Below, piece after piece: positions 17,991 through 25,181 of a stretch of 64,000 bases of DNA. Origin of the DNA: Flavonifractor sp. An92 (GTDB lineage Bacteria; Bacillota; Clostridia; Oscillospirales; Oscillospiraceae); the NCBI RefSeq assembly GCF_002159175.1, contig NZ_NFGZ01000007.1, positions 83,356 to 147,355 of the forward strand, written 5' to 3'. The position numbers and the translations under genes are program-made. Numbering within the stretch: position 1 is the stretch's first letter; every line of letters begins with the position of its first letter. Under the pieces are notes generated by a model. The model saw only the letters and a list, made by a program, of their open reading frames with translations, did no database searches and was not told the DNA's origin.

Positions 17991-20444
17991 TTAACGCAGC
18001 AGCAGGGACACCACCTGATAGGCCAGGAAAGAGCCCAGGAAGGCGGCGCACAGCTGCCACGCGATGGAGGCCAGAGTCCACTTCAGGCTGTTCATCTCCC
18101 GGTAGATGGTGGAAACGGCGGCCACGCAGGGCACGTAGAGCAGCACGAACACCAGGAAGGCATAGGCCGCCGCCGGGGAGGCGAAGGTGCCGGACAGGGC
18201 GGCGGCGATGGTGGCGCCGCTGGCGGTGACCGACACGCCGTAGAAGAGGCTCATGGAGGAGACCACCATCTCCTTGGCCACCAGGCCGGTGAGCAGAGCC
18301 ACAGCGGCCTGCCAGGTGCCGAAGCCCATGGGGGTAAAGACCGGGGCGATGAAGCTGCCCACCGCGCCCAGGAAGGACCGGGAGGTATCCTCCACCATCA
18401 CCACACCGCCGTCCCAGCCGAAGGACTTCAGGAACCACAGCAGCACGCTCATGGCCAGGATCAGGGTGCCCGCCTTCACCAGGAAGCCGCGGACCTTCTC
18501 CCACACGTGGAGGGCCATATTCTTCCCGGTGGGCAGGCGGTAGGGCGGCAGCTCCAGCACGAAGGCGGCGGGCTCGCCCTTGAACACCAGCTTTTTCAGG
18601 ATAATGCCGGAGCCGATGGCGAACAGCAGACCCAGGATGTACAGGGAAAAGACCACCAGTCCCCCGCTGCGGGGGAAGAACGCGGCGGTCATCAGGCCGT
18701 ACACCGGCAGCCGGGCCGAGCAGGACATGAAGGGCACCAGCATGATGGTCATGCGCCGGTCCTTCTCATTCTCCATGGTACGGGCGCCCATAACGGCGGG
18801 CACGGTGCAGCCGAAGCCCATCAGCATGGGGATGAAGGCTTTTCCGCTCAGGCCAAAGCGCCGGAGCAGCCGGTCCATGATGAAGGCCGCCCGGGCCATG
18901 TAGCCCGAGTCCTCCAGGAAGGACAGGAAGAGGAACAGAATGGCGATCTGGGGCAGGAAGGTCAGCACGCCGCCCACGCCGGTGATGATGCCGTCCACCA
19001 GCAGGGACTCCACCCACGGGGCCACCTGGGTGGCCTGGAGCACGCTCCGCACCCAGCCGGCAAAGACGCCGCTGATGAGGGTGTCCACCCCGTCGGCCAG
19101 GATCTGGCCGGGGCCAAAGGTAATGGCGAACATGGCCAGCATCATCAGCAGGAACACCGGCACCGCCAGGAAGCGGTTGGTCACGATGCTGTCAATCTTG
19201 TCGGACAGGGTCAGGTGTTCCCCGGCCTGTCCTTTCTTCACCGCGCAGGTCACCACGCTCTGGATATAGCGGTAGCGGCTGTCGGCAATGAGGGTCTCCC
19301 GGTCGCCCAGCACATAGGCGCCCTCGTACTCCTGGCAGATGGACTCCACCTTTTTCTGCTCGTCCTCGCTCAGGCCCAGGGCCTTCTCCACCAGGGCGTC
19401 GCCCTCGATGAGCTTGATGGAGGCCCAGTGGGCGGGGATGGACACGGCATAGGCCTTGTCGTGGATGAGTTCGCCCATCTTGTGGTGGATCTGGTGGGTG
19501 AAGTCGTCGTAGAGGTCATCCGGCTCCACCGTGACGCCCACGTGCATCTGTTTGTGGGCCACCTCCAGCAGCTTCTGGATGTTCTGCCCGGTCCGGGCGG
19601 TGATGGGGATGACCGGCACACCCAGGGCGCGGGAGAGGGCGTCCACATCGATCTTGTCGCCGTGCTTCTCCACCTCGTCCATGAAGTTCAGGGCGATCAC
19701 CATGGGCCGCTCCAGCTCCAGGAGCTGGGCGGTGAGGTAGAGGTTGCGCTCGATGTTGGTGGCGTCGATGATGTCGATGATGGCGTCGGGGCGCTCCCCC
19801 ACGATGAAGTCCCGGGCCACGATCTCCTCCATGGAGTAGGGGGACAGGGAGTAGATGCCGGGCAGGTCCACCACGGTGACGGGCTTTCCGTCCACGCTGG
19901 CCTTGCCCTCCTTCTTCTCCACGGTGACGCCGGGCCAGTTGCCCACATACTGGTTGGACCCGGTGAGGGCGTTGAAGAGGGTGGTTTTTCCGCAGTTGGG
20001 GTTGCCCACCAGGGCCAGCTTCATCTCCCGGGTGTCGTGGCTGGCGTAGTCGGGCTCGCCGCCGTGCTCGGCGGCCTCGTGGGCGTGGTCGGCGCTCATC
20101 CGGCGGAGGGTCTCCTCGTCGGGGATGTGCTGCACCATGCCGGAGCGCTTGCGCCGGATGAGACTGGCGGCCTTCGCCTCCTCACCGGTGGCCATGGTGA
20201 TCTGCCGGGCGTCCTCCCGCCGGAGGGAGAGCTCATAGCCCCGGAGGTTCACCTCGATGGGGTCGCCGAAGGGGGCGATCTTGCGCACCATCACCTCGGT
20301 TCCGGGGGTGAGGCCCATGTCCACCAGGCGGCGCTTCACCGGGCCCCGCTCGTTGCCCACGCGCAGGATGACGCCCCGCTCACCGGGCTTCAGGGCCTCC
20401 AGCGTCCCCTGCTTCTGTTCCGTTTTGGTCTTGTTTGATTCCAT
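17991..20444 (-). CDS. feoB: Ferrous iron transporter, FeoA-FeoB fusion
   Basis: An 817-residue fusion. Residues about 13-85 are a FeoA SH3-like domain (LKPGERGVILRVG, GLTPGTEVMV). A linker follows, then a FeoB G domain with GNPNCGKTT (G1), DLPGIYSLSP (G3) and NFMDE (G4), the helical GDI-like domain and the polytopic core with two Gate segments containing the conserved Cys (GFGCTVPAVMG and SCSARLPVYG). It imports Fe(II) across the membrane, powered by GTP. FeoA is usually a separate gene; here it is covalently joined. No iron-box-like palindrome like that at 14151 was seen upstream. Confidence 0.96.
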   Translation of the reverse strand: MESNKTKTEQKQGTLEALKPGERGVILRVGNERGPVKRRLVDMGLTPGTEVMVRKIAPFGDPIEVNLRGYELSLRREDARQITMATGEEAKAASLIRRKRSGMVQHIPDEETLRRMSADHAHEAAEHGGEPDYASHDTREMKLALVGNPNCGKTTLFNALTGSNQYVGNWPGVTVEKKEGKASVDGKPVTVVDLPGIYSLSPYSMEEIVARDFIVGERPDAIIDIIDATNIERNLYLTAQLLELERPMVIALNFMDEVEKHGDKIDVDALSRALGVPVIPITARTGQNIQKLLEVAHKQMHVGVTVEPDDLYDDFTHQIHHKMGELIHDKAYAVSIPAHWASIKLIEGDALVEKALGLSEDEQKKVESICQEYEGAYVLGDRETLIADSRYRYIQSVVTCAVKKGQAGEHLTLSDKIDSIVTNRFLAVPVFLLMMLAMFAITFGPGQILADGVDTLISGVFAGWVRSVLQATQVAPWVESLLVDGIITGVGGVLTFLPQIAILFLFLSFLEDSGYMARAAFIMDRLLRRFGLSGKAFIPMLMGFGCTVPAVMGARTMENEKDRRMTIMLVPFMSCSARLPVYGLMTAAFFPRSGGLVVFSLYILGLLFAIGSGIILKKLVFKGEPAAFVLELPPYRLPTGKNMALHVWEKVRGFLVKAGTLILAMSVLLWFLKSFGWDGGVVMVEDTSRSFLGAVGSFIAPVFTPMGFGTWQAAVALLTGLVAKEMVVSSMSLFYGVSVTASGATIAAALSGTFASPAAAYAFLVFVLLYVPCVAAVSTIYREMNSLKWTLASIAWQLCAAFLGSFLAYQVVSLLLR

Positions 20445-20467
20445 TTCTCACTCATCTCTTTGCGGCA

Positions 20468-20504
20468 AAAGGGCGCGCCGGGGTTGCCCCCAAAGCGCGC
20501 CCTT
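20468..20504 (-). terminator. Hairpin between the CD1247-type gene and feoAB
   Basis: A 10-bp stem (20468-20477 with 20495-20504) followed on the minus strand by TTTTG. It should end the CD1247-type transcript. No clear feoAB promoter was found in the remaining 20 bp, so read-through may supply feoAB. Confidence 0.65.
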
Positions 20505-20519
20505 ATGTGTTTGAACCGA

Positions 20520-20987
20520 TTATTCCTCGTCGTGGTCGTGGTGGCAGCCGCAGGTGCAGCCGTCCTCATCGTCCTCGCCGCAGCAGCAGTCGTCGGACAG
20601 CTCCAGCGCGAACTTCTCCTTGCAGTTGGGGCACTGCACCACGCCGGACTCCAGCACGTCGTCGTCGATGACCAGATCCTCGCCGCAGTTGGGGCACTCG
20701 ACCTCAAAGAAGTCGTCGTCCTCGTCGCCGCAGCAGCACTCGTCGTCGTCGTCCTCGTCCTCGTCGTCGAACACGACCTTCTCCACGTCGGCCAGATCGT
20801 CAGAGATCGCGTCGATCTCCTCGCCCAGCGCCACGTTGTTCTCCTCCAGGTCCTCCAGGGACAGGCCGATCTCCTCCAGGATGCCGATCATCACGGAGAT
20901 GAGCTTGCCCTCCTTGGACTTGCTGGTGTCGATGTCCAGGCCCTCGGCCAGACCCTTCAGGTATGCAACCTTTTCCGAAATCGTCAT
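20520..20987 (-). CDS. CD1247-type protein with Cys/Asp-rich metal-binding tail
   Basis: A 155-residue protein. The N-terminal helical domain (TISEKVAYLKGLAEGL) matches the CD1247 N-terminal domain found across Clostridia. Next comes a strongly acidic stretch, then a zinc-ribbon pair (CPNCGEDL and CPNCKEKF) flanked by CCCG motifs, ending in a Cys/His/Asp-rich tail (CTCGCHHDHDEE). The function is unknown; metal binding is very likely. The start is ATG 20987 after AAGGAG. It lies between efp and feoAB on the same strand. Confidence 0.8.
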   Translation of the reverse strand: MTISEKVAYLKGLAEGLDIDTSKSKEGKLISVMIGILEEIGLSLEDLEENNVALGEEIDAISDDLADVEKVVFDDEDEDDDDECCCGDEDDDFFEVECPNCGEDLVIDDDVLESGVVQCPNCKEKFALELSDDCCCGEDDEDGCTCGCHHDHDEE

Positions 20988-21041
20988 GGATTGAATCTCC
21001 TTTTTTCCTTGCGGCCGCGAAGGGCCAGGCGTATCCATCCG

Positions 21042-21175
21042 TTTTTGGGTGGATTCACTTCACCCAAAAACACCTCGACCCGCGCCACGGGGCGCGAAAC
21101 CGGGGGTATCAAAGGGGCTGTGCCGCCTGCGGCGCGGCCTCTTTGTATCTAGGGGGTATGGGATACCCCCTAGAC
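21042..21175. other. Hairpin-rich spacer between efp and the CD1247-type gene
   Basis: Within 140 bp are a 10-bp palindrome (21042-21051 with 21061-21070), an imperfect GC-rich stem around 21112-21146, and TCTAGGGGGTAT-GGG-ATACCCCCTAGA (21149-21175). The last one directly follows the efp stop and may terminate efp, although the T run is on the plus strand. No gene is present. Confidence 0.5.
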
Positions 21176-21180
21176 GATTT

Positions 21181-21750
21181 TTAGCCCTTACAGCGCTCCA
21201 GGTACTCGCCGGTACGGGTGTCGATCTTGATCTTGTCGCCGGGGTTGATGAACAGGGGCACCTTGATCTCAGTGCCGGTCTCCAGGGTGGCGGGCTTGGT
21301 CACGTTGGTCGCGGTGTCGCCACGGAAGCCGGGATCGGTCTCGGTGACCTCCAGCTCCACGAAGGTGGGGGGCTCCACGGCGAAGATCTTGCCCTTGTAG
21401 GAGTTGATCTTGCAGACCATGTTCTCCTTCACGAAGCGGAAGTTGTCGCCCAGCAGCTCAGCGCCGATGGGCACCAGATCGTAGGTCTCGGGGTCCATGA
21501 AGTAGTACAGATCGCCGTCGTTGTAGCTGTACTCCATGTCCTTGCGCTCCACATAGGCCTGCTCGAACTTGGCGGTGGGGTTGAAAGAGGTCTCGGTCAC
21601 GCCGCCGGTGATGACGTTCTTCATCTTGGTGCGCACAAAAGCGGCGCCCTTACCGGGCTTGACGTGCTGGAACTCCACGACCTGCATGACCTGACCGTCC
21701 ATCTCAAAGGTCACGCCGTTGCGAAAATCACTGGCAGAAATAGTAGGCAT
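21181..21750 (-). CDS. efp: Elongation factor P
   Basis: A 189-residue EF-P, the tRNA-shaped factor that rescues ribosomes stalled at polyproline. The three KOW/OB domains are intact. The tip loop reads [10 protein letters not shown], with Lys at the usual modification site. The C-terminal signature [13 protein letters not shown] is present. A promoter with TTGCAA-17-TAAAAT lies upstream, so it can be expressed separately from the peptidase gene before it. Co-occurrence with an Xaa-Pro peptidase gene upstream is common in Firmicutes. Confidence 0.97.
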   Translation of the reverse strand: MPTISASDFRNGVTFEMDGQVMQVVEFQHVKPGKGAAFVRTKMKNVITGGVTETSFNPTAKFEQAYVERKDMEYSYNDGDLYYFMDPETYDLVPIGAELLGDNFRFVKENMVCKINSYKGKIFAVEPPTFVELEVTETDPGFRGDTATNVTKPATLETGTEIKVPLFINPGDKIKIDTRTGEYLERCKG

Positions 21751-21804
21751 GGGTACTCATCCTCCAAATATGGTATTTCAATTCTTCAAGAATATAGCTA
21801 TGCT

Positions 21805-21833
21805 ATTTTACCCCATTATTCCGCTCTTTGCAA
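21805..21833 (-). promoter_or_regulatory. Promoter of efp
   Basis: Minus-strand TTGCAA (21828-21833) and TAAAAT (21805-21810), 17 bp apart, about 55 bp before the start codon. Confidence 0.72.
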
Positions 21834-21849
21834 GGGGGTCTCCCTCTTT

Positions 21850-22914
21850 TTAAAGAATCAGAAGATCTTTGGGCGAAGCGGTCAGGTCCAGACACCCCTC
21901 CGGGGTGAGCCGGATCACGTCCTCGATGCGCACGCCGAAGCGCCCGGGCAGGTAAATGCCCGGCTCGGCGGAGATCACCGCGCCCGCCGGAAGGGGCCGG
22001 TCATACCCCGGCGCGGCGTTGGGCGACTCGTGGATCTCGATGCCCAGGCTGTGGCCGAAGCTGTGGCCGAAGCAGTCGCCGTACCCGGCGTCCTCGATGA
22101 CCTTCCGGGCCGCGCCGTCCACCTCCCGGCCGGTGCGCCCCGCCCGGGCGGCGGCGATGCCCGCCTTCTGGGCCTCCAGCACCACGGCGTACACCTTCTT
22201 CATCTCCTCCGTAGGCTCGCCCAGGGCCACGGTGCGGGTCATGTCGGAGCAATAGCCCCCCACCTTGCAGCCGAAGTCCATGGTGATGAACTCCCCGGTC
22301 TGCACCTTCCGCTCGCTGGGGACGGCGTGGGGCTTGCTGCCGTTGGGCCCGGAGGCCACGATGGGGTCGAAGGACATCTTCTCCGCACCCCGGGTCAGCA
22401 TCTCGTACTGGAGCCGGGCGGCGATCTCCAGCTCGGTCATGCCCGGCCGGATGAACTTCACGATGGCCTCAAAGGCCGCGTCGGTAATGGCCTGGGCCTT
22501 CTCCATCCGCGCCAGCTCCTCCTCGTCCTTCACGGCCCGGAGCTCCCCCACCAGCTTCTGGGCGGGGACCAGCTCGCAGGGCAGCAGCTCCTCATAGGCC
22601 CGGAACTGAGCCAGGGTGAGGTACTCCTCCTCGATGCCCAGGCACCGGATGCCCAGCTCCTCCACCGCCTGCTTCACCAGGGTGCGCTGGTTCATCTCCC
22701 GGGTGGTCATGGTGATGTCTGCGCCGGTGACCAGCTCACCGGCGGCCTCGATGTAGCGGGAGTCGGTGAAATAGCGGCACGCGGTCTTGCCCACCACCAC
22801 GGCGCCCTCGCCGTGGAAGCCCACGCCGTAGAACTCGCCGGGCTCACTGGTGAGCAGCATGCCGTCCAGCCCGTGCTCCTCCAGCTTGGAGGCGATTTGC
22901 TTCAGATGGTTCAT
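21850..22914 (-). CDS. Xaa-Pro peptidase (M24 aminopeptidase P family)
   Basis: A 354-residue M24B peptidase that removes residues next to proline from peptides. The N-terminal creatinase-like domain covers about 1-130. The pita-bread catalytic domain carries the metal ligands in order: Asp in TMDFGCK, Asp in CSDMTRT, His in GHSLGIEIHE, Glu in ISAEPGIY and Glu in VRIEDV. Length and motif order are complete. It follows the AP-endonuclease-like gene closely and precedes efp; both relate to proline-containing peptides, though a functional link is inference. Confidence 0.94.
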   Translation of the reverse strand: MNHLKQIASKLEEHGLDGMLLTSEPGEFYGVGFHGEGAVVVGKTACRYFTDSRYIEAAGELVTGADITMTTREMNQRTLVKQAVEELGIRCLGIEEEYLTLAQFRAYEELLPCELVPAQKLVGELRAVKDEEELARMEKAQAITDAAFEAIVKFIRPGMTELEIAARLQYEMLTRGAEKMSFDPIVASGPNGSKPHAVPSERKVQTGEFITMDFGCKVGGYCSDMTRTVALGEPTEEMKKVYAVVLEAQKAGIAAARAGRTGREVDGAARKVIEDAGYGDCFGHSFGHSLGIEIHESPNAAPGYDRPLPAGAVISAEPGIYLPGRFGVRIEDVIRLTPEGCLDLTASPKDLLIL

Positions 22915-22933
22915 CGGTCATTCTCCTCTCTTC

Positions 22934-23785
22934 TCATCCGTCCAGGGCGGCCTGGTACAGTTTTTTCATCGTCAGAGCATCCTCGGCCTGGGTGCCTGCG
23001 CTCTCGCAGATGAAGGACGGGCTCCAGCCGCGGCTGGCCACCTCCTCCATCAGCGGCACCGGGTCAGGCCCGAAGTCGCTCTGGTCAAAGGTCAGGTGCA
23101 TCTTCTCGCCCCCGTTGGGGGTGAACTGGATCTTGGAAAAATGGCTGTGGAAGGACCTGGCCCGCTCCTCGCCCAGGGCTGCGGCGATGCGGTCCAGCAT
23201 GTCCGCGCTGGCCTTCCGCCCCTCCAGCTCTCCAAGGGAGCGGGCGTAGAGGTGGCCGAAGTCCACGCAGGGCACCAGGCGCGGGTCTACCTGGCACAGC
23301 TCCAGCACCTCCTCCAGGTCCCCCAGCTGGTTGATCTTCCCCATGGTCTCGGGGCACAGGGCGATGTGGCCATACCCGGCGGCGTCACAGGCGGTCACCA
23401 CCGCCTCCATGGAGCGCAGGGCGATGTCCAGGGCCTCCCGGCGGGTGCGCTTCATGAGCGCCCCGGAGTGGATGACCACCCGGCCAGCTCCCATCCAGTC
23501 CGCCGCCTGACAGGCCGCGGTGATGTAGCCGATGGTCTTTTGAAGGCTCTCGGGATCGGGATTGGCGAGATTGATGAAGTAGGGGGCGTGGAGGGACAGG
23601 GAAATCCCCGCCGCTGCCGCGTTGGCCCCCAGCTTCCGGGCGGTGTCCTCCTTGATGTTGACACCCTTGCCGCACTGGTACTCGTAGCGGTCCAGGCCCA
23701 GGGAACTGAGCCACTTGGGGGCGTCGGCGGAGGATTTATAGGGAAAGGAATCGGCGTTGCCCGCCGGTCCGAAGGTGGCGCTCAT
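22934..23785 (-). CDS. TIM-barrel AP endonuclease IV-like protein
   Basis: A 283-residue xylose-isomerase-like TIM barrel most similar to endonuclease IV (Nfo). Metal-site residues are recognisable: His in SLHAPY, His in VIHSG, Glu in LCPETMG, Asp and His in CVDFGHLY, His in FHSHFS and Glu in FICES. It probably incises DNA at abasic sites, but some family members act on other substrates. The start is ATG 23785, overlapping the yqeG stop as ATGA, so the two are coupled. The longer frame to 23824 has no ribosome site of its own. Confidence 0.85.
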   Translation of the reverse strand: MSATFGPAGNADSFPYKSSADAPKWLSSLGLDRYEYQCGKGVNIKEDTARKLGANAAAAGISLSLHAPYFINLANPDPESLQKTIGYITAACQAADWMGAGRVVIHSGALMKRTRREALDIALRSMEAVVTACDAAGYGHIALCPETMGKINQLGDLEEVLELCQVDPRLVPCVDFGHLYARSLGELEGRKASADMLDRIAAALGEERARSFHSHFSKIQFTPNGGEKMHLTFDQSDFGPDPVPLMEEVASRGWSPSFICESAGTQAEDALTMKKLYQAALDG

Positions 23786-24294
23786 GCTTGGTTTCTCCTT
23801 TTCGTCAGGGCGCGGAAGGGCCACTCCACTCCGTAGCGGAGGTAGCGCCCGGGATTGCCCGCCAGGCGGATGGGCTCCACCAGAAGGGTGGTCACCCCGG
23901 CCCGGCGGCCGCCCAAAATATCGGTAAAGATCTGGTCGCCCACGATGGCGGTCTGAGCCGGCGTGCAGCCCATCTCCTCCATGGCCCGGTAAAAGGACGG
24001 GGTCTTGGGCTTCCCGGCGTGGCCGATGAAGGGCACGCCCAAAGCCTCGGCAAAGCGCTTGGCCCGGTCGCTCTTGCGGTTGTTGGAGAGGATGAACAGC
24101 TTCACCCCTTCCGCCTTCAGCGCCCGCTCCCAGGCGCGGACGGCCTCGTCAGGCTCGGGCACGCCGTAGGGCACCAGGGTGTTGTCCAGGTCGGCCAGCA
24201 GCAGGCGGATCCCCGCCGCCGCGAGGGCGGAGGGTTCAATATCAAAAATGGAGCGGAAGGTCCGGTCCGCCAACAGGGGGAACTTCAGGGTCAT
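23782..24294 (-). CDS. YqeG family HAD IIIA-type phosphatase
   Basis: A 170-residue HAD-superfamily phosphatase of the YqeG subfamily. HAD motif I is LLADLDNTLVPYG (nucleophile and acid Asp), motif II is LFILSNNRKSD, motif III includes the Lys of HAGKPK, and motif IV is VGDQIFTDI. Relatives include mitochondrial PGP phosphatase, so phosphatidylglycerophosphate is one plausible substrate. The start is ATG 24294 behind GAGGTG. It is the first gene of a minus-strand unit with a promoter at 24369-24397. Confidence 0.9.
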   Translation of the reverse strand: MTLKFPLLADRTFRSIFDIEPSALAAAGIRLLLADLDNTLVPYGVPEPDEAVRAWERALKAEGVKLFILSNNRKSDRAKRFAEALGVPFIGHAGKPKTPSFYRAMEEMGCTPAQTAIVGDQIFTDILGGRRAGVTTLLVEPIRLAGNPGRYLRYGVEWPFRALTKRRNQA

Positions 24295-24368
24295 CACCTC
24301 ATTTGATTCTGTCCCCGGTCCGGCGCGCATAGACTGGAAAAAACACGCGTCCCGGTCCGGCAGGCAAC

Positions 24369-24397
24369 ATTATAGCATCGCCTCCGCCCGGGAACAA
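24369..24397 (-). promoter_or_regulatory. Promoter of the yqeG operon
   Basis: Minus-strand TTGTTC (24392-24397) and TATAAT (24369-24374), 17 bp apart. The 10-mer CCGGTCCGGC occurs twice downstream (24315 and 24352), of unknown meaning. Confidence 0.65.
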
Positions 24398-24409
24398 GGG
24401 GGTCTCACC

Positions 24410-25180
24410 ATGCCCAGCATACCGGAACTCATCTTTCTCACCCCGCCCGAGCACCTGCGCGCCGTCCAGGCCGCGGGGCTCTCCGCCGCCCATCTGGCCT
24501 ACCGGGTGGGGGGCGGCCCTCACCTCTACCGCACCGAGGCGCCGGTGGCTCCCCGGGGCGGCCGGATGGCCATGGACTGCCGGGAGGCCCCCTTCGCCGG
24601 CACGGCGGAGCCCTTCTGCCGGGAAGTGCTGCGGGAGTGCTCCGCCCGGGGCTTTCAGGGGGTGCTGGCCCTGGGCGCCCGGCCGGGCGGCCTGATGGGC
24701 GGGGTCCTGGCCGCCCTGGAGCCTCTGCTCGCCCGCCAGGGCTGGACCCTCTATGTGCCCGAGGCCTGCGCCGGGCCGGGCAAGGCCCGGGTGCTCCTCT
24801 CCTCGGCCCTGTCTGGCGGGTCCCTCCAGGCCCGGCTGGAGGAGGCGGCGGAGCGCTTCGGCCCCGAGCGGCTGGTGCTGCGGGTGGAGCGGGTAGCCAT
24901 GGACTTCACCCTCCCCTCCCCCTCCGGGGAGGGCACGCCCCTCTCCCGCGGGGAGCTGGCGGAGCTTCTGGAGCGGGAGCGCCCGTCGGTGTTCTTCTCC
25001 CACGAGCTGTGCGCCCGCTACTTCACCTACATGGGCGGCAAAACGGGAGCCCACTTCGTCCTCTTCGACGACGCGGACTCCCTGCGCAAAAAATTGGATC
25101 TGGCCCGGCGGATGGGCATCCACCAGGCGGTGCTCTCCTATCCCCAGGTCTCGGACCTGCTGGGCGAGCTGCTGGGGTGA
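24410..25180 (+). CDS. Uncharacterised protein with a GH18-like C-terminus
   Basis: A 256-residue protein that I do not recognise as a named family. The last 50 residues (HFVLFDDADSLRKKLDLARRMGI) resemble the end of spore-type GH18 barrels, where FDD is followed by Ser and a Lys-rich helix. The rest is compatible with an alpha/beta barrel, but the catalytic DxxDxDxE of GH18 is absent. It may therefore be a degenerate or non-catalytic relative. The start is ATG 24410 with AAGGGGG upstream; the longer frame would run into the divergent promoter. It ends one base from the convergent Sel1 gene, with no room for a terminator. Confidence 0.6.
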   Translation: MPSIPELIFLTPPEHLRAVQAAGLSAAHLAYRVGGGPHLYRTEAPVAPRGGRMAMDCREAPFAGTAEPFCREVLRECSARGFQGVLALGARPGGLMGGVLAALEPLLARQGWTLYVPEACAGPGKARVLLSSALSGGSLQARLEEAAERFGPERLVLRVERVAMDFTLPSPSGEGTPLSRGELAELLERERPSVFFSHELCARYFTYMGGKTGAHFVLFDDADSLRKKLDLARRMGIHQAVLSYPQVSDLLGELLG

Positions 25181-25181
25181 T

